DNA from: Desulfocapsaceae bacterium
GTDB lineage: Bacteria > Desulfobacterota > Desulfobulbia > Desulfobulbales > Desulfocapsaceae
Length of the DNA: 44,606 nt
Direction: 5' to 3'
Assembly (NCBI GenBank): GCA_031292275.1
Contig: JARLHL010000051.1
Coordinates: 1-44,606 of the forward strand
Positions 16,064 to 23,780 of the stretch are shown here, piece after piece. A program made the position numbers and the translations under genes. Below the pieces are notes generated by a model that had not been told where the DNA came from, searched no databases, and worked only from the letters and a program-made list of their open reading frames with translations. Position 1 is the stretch's first letter, and each line of letters begins with the position of its first letter.

Positions 16064-19000
16064 TTAATCAGGTTCCCGCGCCAGGGCCTTTTGAACTTTG
16101 GCCGTGAGCTGTTCCAGGCTGAAGGGCTTTTGGATGAAGTGTACACCCTCGTCAAGCACGCCGTGATGGGCGATGACATTGGCGGTATAGCCTGACATGA
16201 ACAAAAGGCTGAGATGCGGGATGCGGGCCGTCAGGATCCGGGCCAGTTCCCGCCCGTTCATTTCAGGCATGATGACGTCGGTGATCAGAAGATGAATCGG
16301 GCCGAGGTGCTCCTCGACCAGGCGGATGGCCTCACAGGGTGTGGCGGCAGGCAGTACATGATATCCCTGAGCAATGAGCATGTTGGTGGTCAAATCCAGT
16401 ATCATGGCCTCGTCTTCCACCAACAGGATGGTCCCAAAGCCGGGTTCCACCGGTTTTACCGTATCCTCCGTAGAGGGCATGACGGCGCCGGATACATGGC
16501 GGGGAAGATAGATCCTGATGGTGGTTCCCTGGCCAGGCTCGCTGTAGACATTGATGAAGCCTGAGTTTTGTTTGACAATCCCATATACTGTGGCCAGACC
16601 GAGACCGGTGCCCTTTCCTCTCTCTTTGGTGGTGAAAAAGGGCTCGAACAGGTGGCCAAGGGTCTCCTTGTCCATGCCGCTGCCATTGTCGCTGACGATC
16701 AGCATGACATAGTCGCCGGGGATATAGCTGGCGTGAGAGGCGCAATAGGCGACATCGAGAGTGGTGGTGTCTGTCTCAATAGTGACCTTGCCCACGCCTT
16801 TTATCGCATCACGGGCGTTGACACAGAGGTTGGCAAGGAGCTGATCGACCTGGGACGGGTCGATCATGATTGGCCAGAGATTCTTACCCGGCAGCCAGGC
16901 CAGGGTGATGTCCTCGCCTATCAGCCGCCACAGCATTGTTATCATTCCGCCTACAGTCTCATTCAGATCAAGGATCTTTGGCTCAATGGTCTGTTTACGG
17001 GCAAAGGCCAGGAGCTGTCGGGTCAGGTCGGCGGAACGTCTGGCTGCCTTGCTGATCTCCTGGAGACTGGTGAAAAGGGGCTCTGCGGGATCCAGCCGTT
17101 CCAGAGCCATCTCGGAATGGCCGAGGATGACTCCCAGCATATTGTTGAAATCGTGAGCGACGCCGCCTGCCAGACGCCCCACGGATTCCATCTTCTGGGC
17201 CTGGGTCAGCTGTATCTGCAGCCTCTTGTTTTCGTCATCCGCCTTCTTCCGCTCGGTGATGTCGCAGATGATGCCTGCCACGCCGCAGGCTTCGTTGTTG
17301 ATGAAGACCGGGAATTTTTGCGTCTCAAAGACCCTGTCGCCGGCATCCTCAAGAGACATCACCGTCTGCTTTTCCTGCATGGCTCGCCGGTCGGTGGCCT
17401 CGCATTGTCTTGCCATTTCCTCGGTCCGCAGATCGTAGTCGGTCTTGCCCAGGATTTCCGTCTCCGGGCGGTTGAAATAACGACTGCTGGCTTCATTGAT
17501 CAGCAGATAGTGCAGGGATGAATCTTTGAGGTAATACATGTTGGGACTGGCGTCGAGAAAGAGCCGCAGCCTCCGCTGCGACAACTGGAGGGCCTCCTCC
17601 GTTTTTTTCCGCTCGGAGATGTCGCGGATGCTGGCGATTATGCCGTTGATGGCCGGTTCGCCGAAAAAGCTCTGGGCGATCGCCTCGGAGAAGACCCAGC
17701 CCTCGGTTTTATGAATATGCCGGTACTGAACGGTGACGGTTTTTTCCGGATGCGCGACGGCCTCGTCCCAGGCTGCCCTGACAAGCCCTCTGTCGTCAGG
17801 GTGGATGAGGGCATCCAGAGGCTTATCCTGGATTTCGGCGATGGAATAGCCGGTGATTCTCTCAGCCGCAGGGCTGGTGTATCGGGGGGTGCCGTCAGCG
17901 TTGAGTATGACCAGAATGTCAGAAGAATTCTTGACCAGAAGGTGAAGACGCTGCTCGCTCTCACTCAAGGCAATTTCCGCGTTCTTTCTGGCGTCAATAT
18001 CCTCCAATGTCCCGTACAGGCGGATGCAGATTCCGTTTTTGAATTCAGCCCGGCCTATACTCCTGACCCAGCGTCTGTTGCCTTTGGCTGTGAGGATCTG
18101 TATCTCGATGTCGAAAGGGTCACCCGTTGTAATGGCCTGGGTCAGAACTGCGTCGACCTTTTCCCTGAGGATACCCTCTTCATAAAAGTTAAAAGTTAGG
18201 CCGGCGCCCGGCTTGAAGTCGGGAGGCACCTCCAGAATCTCCCGGGTTACTTCCGACAAGCGGTCCTCGCCCGTCAGGAGGTATTTCTCCCAGCCTCCGA
18301 CCCTGGCCATTCGGCTTGTCTGAGCAAGCAGATCTCTGGTCCTGGTAAGCTCCGCTTCCGCCTGCCTGCGAGCGGTGATATTACGAATGACGCTGATAAG
18401 TATCCGGACTCCTCCGATTGTTTCACCCCGTGAGCTGACTTCTACCGGAAAGATGGTGCCGTCGCTGCGGCGATGCAGGGTCTCCAGCAGGATTCCGTCC
18501 AGGTCGGCCTGGGTCAGGTGAGCGGCAAGCGTATCCAGTTCCTCGGGAGCCCGCAGTTGAGCGATGGTCATGTTGAGAAGCTGGGGCCGGCTGTAGCCGT
18601 AGGCCCTGGTTGCCGCCTCATTGGCTTCCAGAATGTGCCCGTCTTCACGGCGCAGGAAAAAGATGATGTCTCGGCTGTGCGTGACCAGCATTTCGAAGCG
18701 ACGCAATACCTCTTCCGATTGTCTTCGGTCCGTTATGTCTTTGCACACAGAGATGAGTGCGGGCCTGCCATCAAGATCTATCAGCTCGGCAGAGCGGAGC
18801 ATGTAACGGATTTCCCCTGATTTCATGCGGAAGCGGACCTCATGATTGCTGATTCTGCCCTCCTGCAGCAGGATTGGAATCATTGCCCGGCGTTCCTCAG
18901 GATCTACCCAGATATTCAACTCCAGGGACGTATGTCCTTGGATTTCCTCCCTCCTGTATCCGGAAATCCGGCATACTGCATCGTTGATAGCAATATATTC

Positions 19001-19315
19001 GCCATCATCCAGGCTGCTGATAATGACCCAGTCGGGATTTGCCTGGAAGAGTTTGGAAAATTTTTCTTGCGAGAGACGCAGTTCATCTTCTGTTTTTTTC
19101 CTGATTGCAATCTCTTCCGAGAATTGTTTGATGACCGAATCCGTCCTGCGGGTTATGAGATATGCGGCAATCAGGGCGGCAGCCGAGCTAAACGATATAG
19201 TCAGAATATGGGACTGCCATACCGTAATATTGGGCATCAGCAGTTGTTTTATTGATTCGAAAAGCGTCATTCCGAGCAGCATTACTGCTGTAATAGTGAA
19301 CAATCTTGAGGTCAT
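16064..19315 (-). CDS. Multi-PAS hybrid sensor histidine kinase/response regulator
   Basis: A 1083-residue membrane kinase. Two N-terminal membrane helices (about 5-20 and 36-54) bracket a very short periplasmic loop, so sensing is probably cytoplasmic. Five PAS-type modules follow (about 80-200, 205-320, 330-445, 455-572, 580-692), several ending in PAC-like DITxRR/DISERKK signatures. The HisKA domain has GGVAHDFNN with His721, the HATPase domain shows an N-box (LCVNARDA), SDNGSGM and GKGTGLGLA, and a C-terminal receiver has Asp1013 in LLITDVIMPEMNG and Lys1063. All catalytic residues are present. No response regulator or output gene is adjacent, so it is an orphan hybrid kinase that needs a downstream phosphotransfer partner. 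The signal could be redox, gas or small molecules; no heme- or flavin-binding signature is recognisable. Confidence 0.94.
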   Translation of the reverse strand: MTSRLFTITAVMLLGMTLFESIKQLLMPNITVWQSHILTISFSSAAALIAAYLITRRTDSVIKQFSEEIAIRKKTEDELRLSQEKFSKLFQANPDWVIISSLDDGEYIAINDAVCRISGYRREEIQGHTSLELNIWVDPEERRAMIPILLQEGRISNHEVRFRMKSGEIRYMLRSAELIDLDGRPALISVCKDITDRRQSEEVLRRFEMLVTHSRDIIFFLRREDGHILEANEAATRAYGYSRPQLLNMTIAQLRAPEELDTLAAHLTQADLDGILLETLHRRSDGTIFPVEVSSRGETIGGVRILISVIRNITARRQAEAELTRTRDLLAQTSRMARVGGWEKYLLTGEDRLSEVTREILEVPPDFKPGAGLTFNFYEEGILREKVDAVLTQAITTGDPFDIEIQILTAKGNRRWVRSIGRAEFKNGICIRLYGTLEDIDARKNAEIALSESEQRLHLLVKNSSDILVILNADGTPRYTSPAAERITGYSIAEIQDKPLDALIHPDDRGLVRAAWDEAVAHPEKTVTVQYRHIHKTEGWVFSEAIAQSFFGEPAINGIIASIRDISERKKTEEALQLSQRRLRLFLDASPNMYYLKDSSLHYLLINEASSRYFNRPETEILGKTDYDLRTEEMARQCEATDRRAMQEKQTVMSLEDAGDRVFETQKFPVFINNEACGVAGIICDITERKKADDENKRLQIQLTQAQKMESVGRLAGGVAHDFNNMLGVILGHSEMALERLDPAEPLFTSLQEISKAARRSADLTRQLLAFARKQTIEPKILDLNETVGGMITMLWRLIGEDITLAWLPGKNLWPIMIDPSQVDQLLANLCVNARDAIKGVGKVTIETDTTTLDVAYCASHASYIPGDYVMLIVSDNGSGMDKETLGHLFEPFFTTKERGKGTGLGLATVYGIVKQNSGFINVYSEPGQGTTIRIYLPRHVSGAVMPSTEDTVKPVEPGFGTILLVEDEAMILDLTTNMLIAQGYHVLPAATPCEAIRLVEEHLGPIHLLITDVIMPEMNGRELARILTARIPHLSLLFMSGYTANVIAHHGVLDEGVHFIQKPFSLEQLTAKVQKALAREPD

Positions 19316-19765
19316 ACGCTATATTCTTCGGGAGGGTGCATCAGGGAGGGAGTTAGTTTTCGGAGATCTCAGTTCCTTCATTTCATTCAATGTTCCTCGT
19401 TGATCCGATTGCTTGTGCTTGTGAATGACACCCCTTGTATCTCTTTACTTCACTATATCATTTTTTCCGGAGAATATGGAAAGGGCTTTTTTTAAAAAAC
19501 CTTTAGTCTATCGCCATTTGAAACCGATATTTTACATCTTTTTCCTTTCCCGGCCAGAAGGGGCAGGTTGCAAAGACCTGATCCTGATCGTCTCTGGGCT
19601 CCGGCCCTCGGGAGGGAATGCCGTTTACCGCCCGGCAGAGAAAAGAGCATTCCGGATTTTTTCAATCGTGGTAGAATACATACCCCATTACCTCTGTGTA
19701 TTGACACCGTCCTTTTGATCTCTTGAACACAGCCACCACCACCCTCTACAGGCAGGAGCCAGAGC
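19316..19765. other. Intergenic region with a series of hairpins before the AEC permease gene
   Basis: 450 bases between divergent genes with no convincing protein gene. Three hairpins follow each other on the plus strand: CAGGT/ACCTG (19564-19580), GGGC-TCCG-GCCC (19596-19607) and GGAATGC/GCATTCC (19615-19653). The last is followed by six T residues (19657-19662), a terminator-like ending. An extended -10 candidate follows at 19669-19677. I recognise no known riboswitch class. Confidence 0.45.
19669..19677 (+). promoter_or_regulatory. Possible extended -10 promoter for the AEC permease gene
   Basis: TGGTAGAAT, an extended -10 with TG one base before TAGAAT (five of six matches), located about 90 bases before the GTG start. 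There is no good -35 at the correct distance. A perfect TTGACA occurs at 19701 but lacks a -10 partner. Confidence 0.3.
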
Positions 19766-20680
19766 GTGATTATCCTGAACTCGTTGTTTCCCATCGTTGC
19801 GCTTCTTCTTTTCGGCAGTATCCTGAAACGCAGAGGATTCACGGATTCGACATTTTTTCAGACCTCTGACAGGCTCATTTATTATTTCTTTTTTCCCGTC
19901 ATGCTGTTCTGGAAGATCGGCGGCGCTTCTTTGGATAAGGGCATCGACTGGAACTTCTGTCTGGCCTCGCTCTGCAGCCTGACGGCGATGTTTGCGCTCA
20001 GCATCCTGATCATCAGGCCTTGTCGCATTTCGAACTTCCAGGCCGGGTCCTTTTCCCAGAGCTGTTACCGTTTCAACACCTATATCGGTGTTGCCGTGAT
20101 CCTCAACAGCCTGGGAACCGAAGGAGTGAAGTACTTCGGTATCCTCCTGGGTTTTGCCATTCCGCTTTGCAATCTCTTTGCCGTTTCTGCCCTGATCTGG
20201 TTTTCTGGCCAGGAGGTGGACCTGCGGCGCCGTGTCCGCATGCTGAGCATGGCCCTGGTCTCCAACCCCCTGATCCTGGGCTGCCTGGCAGGTATTGTCT
20301 ACGCCAGACTCTTCAGGGGTTTTCCTGTATGTATCGACAATTTTTTCAGCTTGATCTCCATGGCGACCCTACCTATGGCCCTGCTCTCCGTTGGCGGCGT
20401 GCTGACCTTTGCCGGCGTGCAGGAGAATCTCGTCGTGTCGTTGCTCGCTTCGGCCTTGAAGCTCGTTGTCCTGCCGCTGCTGGGCTGGCTGTTCTACCAT
20501 CTCTTTCATGTCGCCGGACTTCCTTTCAAGGCGGGGATGCTCTTTCTCTGTCTGCCGACCTCAACGCTCATCTATGTCCTCTCTTCGCAGATGAACAGTG
20601 ACACCCGGCTTGCTTCTTCCGCCATCGCCTTCTCCACCATCCTCTCTTTCATTCCCCTCTCGCTGTCACTGCTGATCTAG
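19766..20680 (+). CDS. AEC (auxin efflux carrier) family transporter
   Basis: A 304-residue integral membrane protein with about ten hydrophobic helices in two halves, characteristic of the AEC/BART fold (MIILNSLFPIVALLLFG at the N terminus and a TLPMALLSVGG motif in the second half). Bacterial members carry dicarboxylates or related organic acids; the substrate here cannot be told. The start is GTG at 19766, supported by AGGAG seven bases upstream. It is monocistronic and convergent with the kinase gene at 20926. Confidence 0.9.
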   Translation: MIILNSLFPIVALLLFGSILKRRGFTDSTFFQTSDRLIYYFFFPVMLFWKIGGASLDKGIDWNFCLASLCSLTAMFALSILIIRPCRISNFQAGSFSQSCYRFNTYIGVAVILNSLGTEGVKYFGILLGFAIPLCNLFAVSALIWFSGQEVDLRRRVRMLSMALVSNPLILGCLAGIVYARLFRGFPVCIDNFFSLISMATLPMALLSVGGVLTFAGVQENLVVSLLASALKLVVLPLLGWLFYHLFHVAGLPFKAGMLFLCLPTSTLIYVLSSQMNSDTRLASSAIAFSTILSFIPLSLSLLI

Positions 20681-20702
20681 CGCCGGCTTTGCTGCCTGCG
20701 CT

Positions 20703-20765
20703 CCGGCGGGGTGATCTCCCGCCGGCCGAAATCCCGGAACGTTTCCCGAAACAGAGGCTGTTTCG
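20703..20765. terminator. Paired hairpins between convergent AEC and sugar-kinase genes
   Basis: Two perfect stems: CCGGCGGG/CCCGCCGG (20703-20725, 7-base loop) and CGAAACAG/CTGTTTCG (20747-20765, 3-base loop). They lie just after the AEC stop and about 160 bases after the kinase stop on the other strand. They lack a U-tract, so intrinsic termination is uncertain. Confidence 0.35.
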
Positions 20766-20925
20766 CAGTCAGCCTGAAGTCCACGCCCCGTTTCCTGCCC
20801 GGTCTGCCTGACGCAGCAGGTCGCGAAATTGCCAAGAATTCTGTAGTGTGGAGAAGTCCCCCTTGCCCCGAAGAATACACACTGGGGCAGGGCTCTGGCA
20901 AACAGTGAATCGCAGGGTGGATGTC

Positions 20926-21996
20926 TCAGCGAAAGACATCGCCTGCGGCGATGAGGTCGGCAAGCAGATGGAACTGACGGGATGCCCGCTGCAGATTCTC
21001 CCCGGCGTTTCCGGTCTTGAAATAGCGGTTGCCGTCCAGATGGTCGGTCAGGAAACGCAGGCCCAGCTCAAAGCTCAGCAGGCAGACGGCATCGAACACC
21101 AGGGCCCTGTCCGCAGGCCCGAAGAGTCTGCCTGCGCCTGCCGCATAACCGGCGAGGATCTCTCGCCCCTGGTCGGCGTCGAAACGGACTTCCCCGGTCC
21201 CTTCCTCTCCTGCCCGGTTGCAGCAGGATCTGAGGCAGTCGCCGATATCGTAGAGGAGCAGCCCCGGCCGCACTGTATCCAGATCGATCAGGCAGATGGC
21301 CTGACCGGTGTCGCCTCTGAAAAGGACATTCGCGGCCTTGGGGTCGCCGTGGATGATGTGCGGGACCAGCCGTCCGTCCTCTTCCGCCCGTTTGAGAAAA
21401 TGCATGTTTTTCCGGTGCCGCTCGACGGTGTCGAGGCAGTGCCGGAGTTCGGCGGACGGTTTTTCCTGCCAGCTAAACCTGACCCGGTCAAAGTGGTCAA
21501 GATAGGCGGCAAGCACGTGAAAACCCGGCAGGGTCTCCCGAAGAGAGGCGACAGGAAGGTCTGAAAGCAGACGATGAAAGGTGCCCAGGGCCCAGCCCAC
21601 CTGTCCGGCCTGGTCGGCGGTATCGATGGTCTCGACCGTCGTGGTCCTGCCGATATAGGTCTGGGCCCGCCAGACCCCGCCCCGGATATCCCTGACCAGG
21701 GGCTCTCCCGAAAGGGTCGGGATCAGCCTGATGTCCTGCCAGTGCGAGCAGAGATCCGGCCTGCGGGCGGCGATATGTTCCGTTACCCGCAGAAAATTTT
21801 CGACCACCAGCTCCGGCTGAGGAAAGACGTGGCTGTTGATCCGCTGCAGGACAAAGGCGGGCTCCCGGCCCTGGACCAGATAGGTGTCATTGATGTTGCC
21901 TTCACCCAGCTTGCAGATACGAAGGTTCGGGTCCGGGCCGGTATAACGGCGGGCTGCATCTGCCGCCAGCCTGTCGGCTGCGTCATCCGGCATCAT
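20926..21996 (-). CDS. NahK-like sugar kinase (aminoglycoside phosphotransferase fold)
   Basis: A 356-residue APH-fold kinase. The N-lobe has LGEGNINDTYLV and FVLQRINSHVFPQPELV. The catalytic loop is IIHGDPKAANVLF (Asp218, Asn223) and the metal-binding block is [17 protein letters not shown] (Asp238). These blocks are very similar to N-acetylhexosamine 1-kinase (NahK), which makes sugar 1-phosphates, although NahK itself has HNDTK where this protein has HGDPK. It is the last gene of the guaB-guaA-NYN-glk run, starting 12 bases after glk. A role in anomeric phosphorylation of a hexose or hexosamine beside a glucokinase is plausible; choline/ethanolamine or aminoglycoside kinase roles are less likely. 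Confidence 0.85.
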   Translation of the reverse strand: MMPDDAADRLAADAARRYTGPDPNLRICKLGEGNINDTYLVQGREPAFVLQRINSHVFPQPELVVENFLRVTEHIAARRPDLCSHWQDIRLIPTLSGEPLVRDIRGGVWRAQTYIGRTTTVETIDTADQAGQVGWALGTFHRLLSDLPVASLRETLPGFHVLAAYLDHFDRVRFSWQEKPSAELRHCLDTVERHRKNMHFLKRAEEDGRLVPHIIHGDPKAANVLFRGDTGQAICLIDLDTVRPGLLLYDIGDCLRSCCNRAGEEGTGEVRFDADQGREILAGYAAGAGRLFGPADRALVFDAVCLLSFELGLRFLTDHLDGNRYFKTGNAGENLQRASRQFHLLADLIAAGDVFR

Positions 21997-22008
21997 TGCT
22001 CATGACCG

Positions 22009-23010
22009 TTAGCTGCAGGGAAGGAAGATCCTGCGGCCGTAGGCGATTGCCCCGGAGAGGACCGTATCGGGTTTTATGATCAGGTGAACCGGGATTGCGG
22101 CCATCAGGTCCTCCATCTTGGCCTTGTGCCGGAAGGCCTCCAGGAAGCCGGTGAAGGGGATGTGGCCGCTTAAGCGGGGCGGGATGCCGCCGCCTATGTA
22201 GAGACCGCCGGTGGCATAGAGCTTCAAGGCCAGATTGCCTGCCTCGCTGCCAAGGATCGATAGAAACAGCTCCATGGTCTTGAGGCAGAGCGGGCAGGGA
22301 GCGGCGGCGATGGCGCCTGCGAGGATGACGGGCGTCGGGTCCGCTGCCCTGTTCAGCTCTTCTTTGATCGCCTCTGTCTCGGCGATCTGTCCGCTGGCCT
22401 TGCAGAAATCATAGAGGCTGGGAATGCCGAGTCCCGAGCAGAGCATCTCATAGCTGACCGGCCGGGCCCTGCGCCTCAGCCAGCGCAGAAGTTTTATCTG
22501 CTCATCGTCGACCGGTGCAAAATCGGCATGCCCGCCTTCTGAACCCCTGGGCAGGAAAGCGGGGCCGTCCTCGATCAGGTAGCCTTCACCCAGCCCGGTG
22601 CCCGGGGCAATCACAGCTTTGGTCCCCTTCTTCTGCATCCGCCCGGTCTGCAGCGGCAGCAGGTCGGCCCCCGTCAGGGTCGGGAGGGCGGCGCAGAGGG
22701 CGGTCATATCGTTGATCAGCCTCACCCCGCTGAGGGAAAACTCCCGAACCAGAGTCTCTTCGGTTATCAGCCAGGGGCGGTTGGTTATCCTGGCGGCGCC
22801 GTCCTTGACGACCCCGGCGACGCCCAGACAGGCGAAATCAGGATGCAGGCCGGTGCTGTCCAGGAAGGCCCGGATGATCTCCGAGATCCCCTTATGGCCG
22901 GCGCCGGGGACGATTGCCCTCTGCAGGAGTGCCCCTCCCCGCAGGTCCGAGAGGGCCAGTGCAACTTTGGTCCCGCCCACATCCACAGACAGAAGGGTCG
23001 TCACCGCCAT
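22009..23010 (-). CDS. glk: Glucokinase
   Basis: A 333-residue ROK/hexokinase-superfamily enzyme of the Glk type. It has phosphate-1 motif SVDVGGTKVALAL (residues 8-20), catalytic Asp101 in RLINDMTA, APGTGLGEG (135-143) and the glucose-binding EGGH (158-161). It phosphorylates glucose at C6 in the cytoplasm. The gene lies 7 bases after the NYN-CSD gene and 12 before the NahK-like kinase, so the two sugar kinases are cotranscribed downstream of GMP synthesis genes. The length is normal and all key residues are present. Confidence 0.94.
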   Translation of the reverse strand: MAVTTLLSVDVGGTKVALALSDLRGGALLQRAIVPGAGHKGISEIIRAFLDSTGLHPDFACLGVAGVVKDGAARITNRPWLITEETLVREFSLSGVRLINDMTALCAALPTLTGADLLPLQTGRMQKKGTKAVIAPGTGLGEGYLIEDGPAFLPRGSEGGHADFAPVDDEQIKLLRWLRRRARPVSYEMLCSGLGIPSLYDFCKASGQIAETEAIKEELNRAADPTPVILAGAIAAAPCPLCLKTMELFLSILGSEAGNLALKLYATGGLYIGGGIPPRLSGHIPFTGFLEAFRHKAKMEDLMAAIPVHLIIKPDTVLSGAIAYGRRIFLPCS

Positions 23011-23017
23011 GGCCGGA

Positions 23018-23779
23018 TTATTCCTCCACCAGCCGGATATCTGTGGCCTCGGTCCGGTTGTTTTCAGGGTTGGTCATGATGCTGAACTCAAAAATATTGG
23101 CCGAGTCGAGAAAAAGGGAATCATTTGAGACGGTGGATTTGGAAAAATGAAAGAAGACGCTCTCCGGGATCAGCCCTTCCTTTTTCAGGGAGTAGTAGCG
23201 CATGAAACCGAAGCCGCGGTCGGGATTGTAATTGACTGCGGCTCCCCGCTGCCTGTTTTCGCCGTGCGGGACATGCATGGGCAAAAGCCCCGGGATCAGG
23301 AAGCCGGACAGGTAGCTGTCGGCAACTTCCTTCAGCTCATTGCTGACGTTGTTGAAGGCGATCACCTCCACCCTGCAGCCCATATTCTGCAGGGCAAGGA
23401 CCAGACGGATGAAATCGCCGTCTCCGGTGAGCAGAATGATCCGGTCCAGGTTGCGGGCCTGGAGCAGGGCATCGATGGCCAGGTCCATGTCAGCGTTGGC
23501 TTTGGTGGTCAGGATGCCCTCGTCATCGACAAAGTGTTTGACGAATTTCTTGATGACCTTGAAGCCGCACTGGCGCAGTACGTCATGGTAGCGGTACAGC
23601 TTCTGCCGGTATTCGGCGTCTTCCTTGGTCCGGGCGCGGTCCTCGGCCAGATAGCAGTTCGCCCGCAGCAGCACGCTCTTGCCCACATTGGCCAGTTCCA
23701 CCAGGACGTCATAGCGCATGCCGTAGCCGCCGCTCAGCCTGATGTTCTCCGCATCGACATAGATTCCCGTTTTCAGCAT
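23018..23779 (-). CDS. NYN-domain (PIN-like) putative RNase fused to a cold-shock-like domain
   Basis: A 253-residue protein. Residues 1-165 are a LabA/DUF88-type NYN domain with acidic active-site candidates Asp9 (GIYVDAENIR), Asp97/Asp99 (NADMDLAID) and Asp120/Asp122 (LTGDGDF). Residues about 184-235 contain DRGFGFMRYYS and VFFHFSKS, matching the RNP1/RNP2 pattern of cold-shock nucleic-acid-binding domains. The combination suggests an RNA-cleaving or RNA-processing enzyme. The ATG at 23779 follows the guaA stop by one base, with GGGAG inside the guaA end serving as ribosome-binding site; longer frames up to 23890 lie inside guaA. Why it sits in a purine operon is unknown. Confidence 0.87.
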   Translation of the reverse strand: MLKTGIYVDAENIRLSGGYGMRYDVLVELANVGKSVLLRANCYLAEDRARTKEDAEYRQKLYRYHDVLRQCGFKVIKKFVKHFVDDEGILTTKANADMDLAIDALLQARNLDRIILLTGDGDFIRLVLALQNMGCRVEVIAFNNVSNELKEVADSYLSGFLIPGLLPMHVPHGENRQRGAAVNYNPDRGFGFMRYYSLKKEGLIPESVFFHFSKSTVSNDSLFLDSANIFEFSIMTNPENNRTEATDIRLVEE

Positions 23780-23780
23780 C

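Noticed and set aside
19576-19583. ACCTGATC, reminiscent of the conserved TPP riboswitch core
   Set aside because: The following bases do not match the rest of the TPP consensus, the CTGAGA element is missing, and the downstream gene is not a thiamine gene.
19701-19706. Perfect TTGACA hexamer before the AEC gene
   Set aside because: There is no acceptable -10 hexamer at 16-18 bases; TGAACA matches poorly, so I favour the extended -10 at 19669.
19425-19718. 97-codon open frame between the hybrid kinase and AEC genes
   Set aside because: No ribosome-binding site, no recognisable domain, and it covers the hairpin series, which explains its odd composition better.
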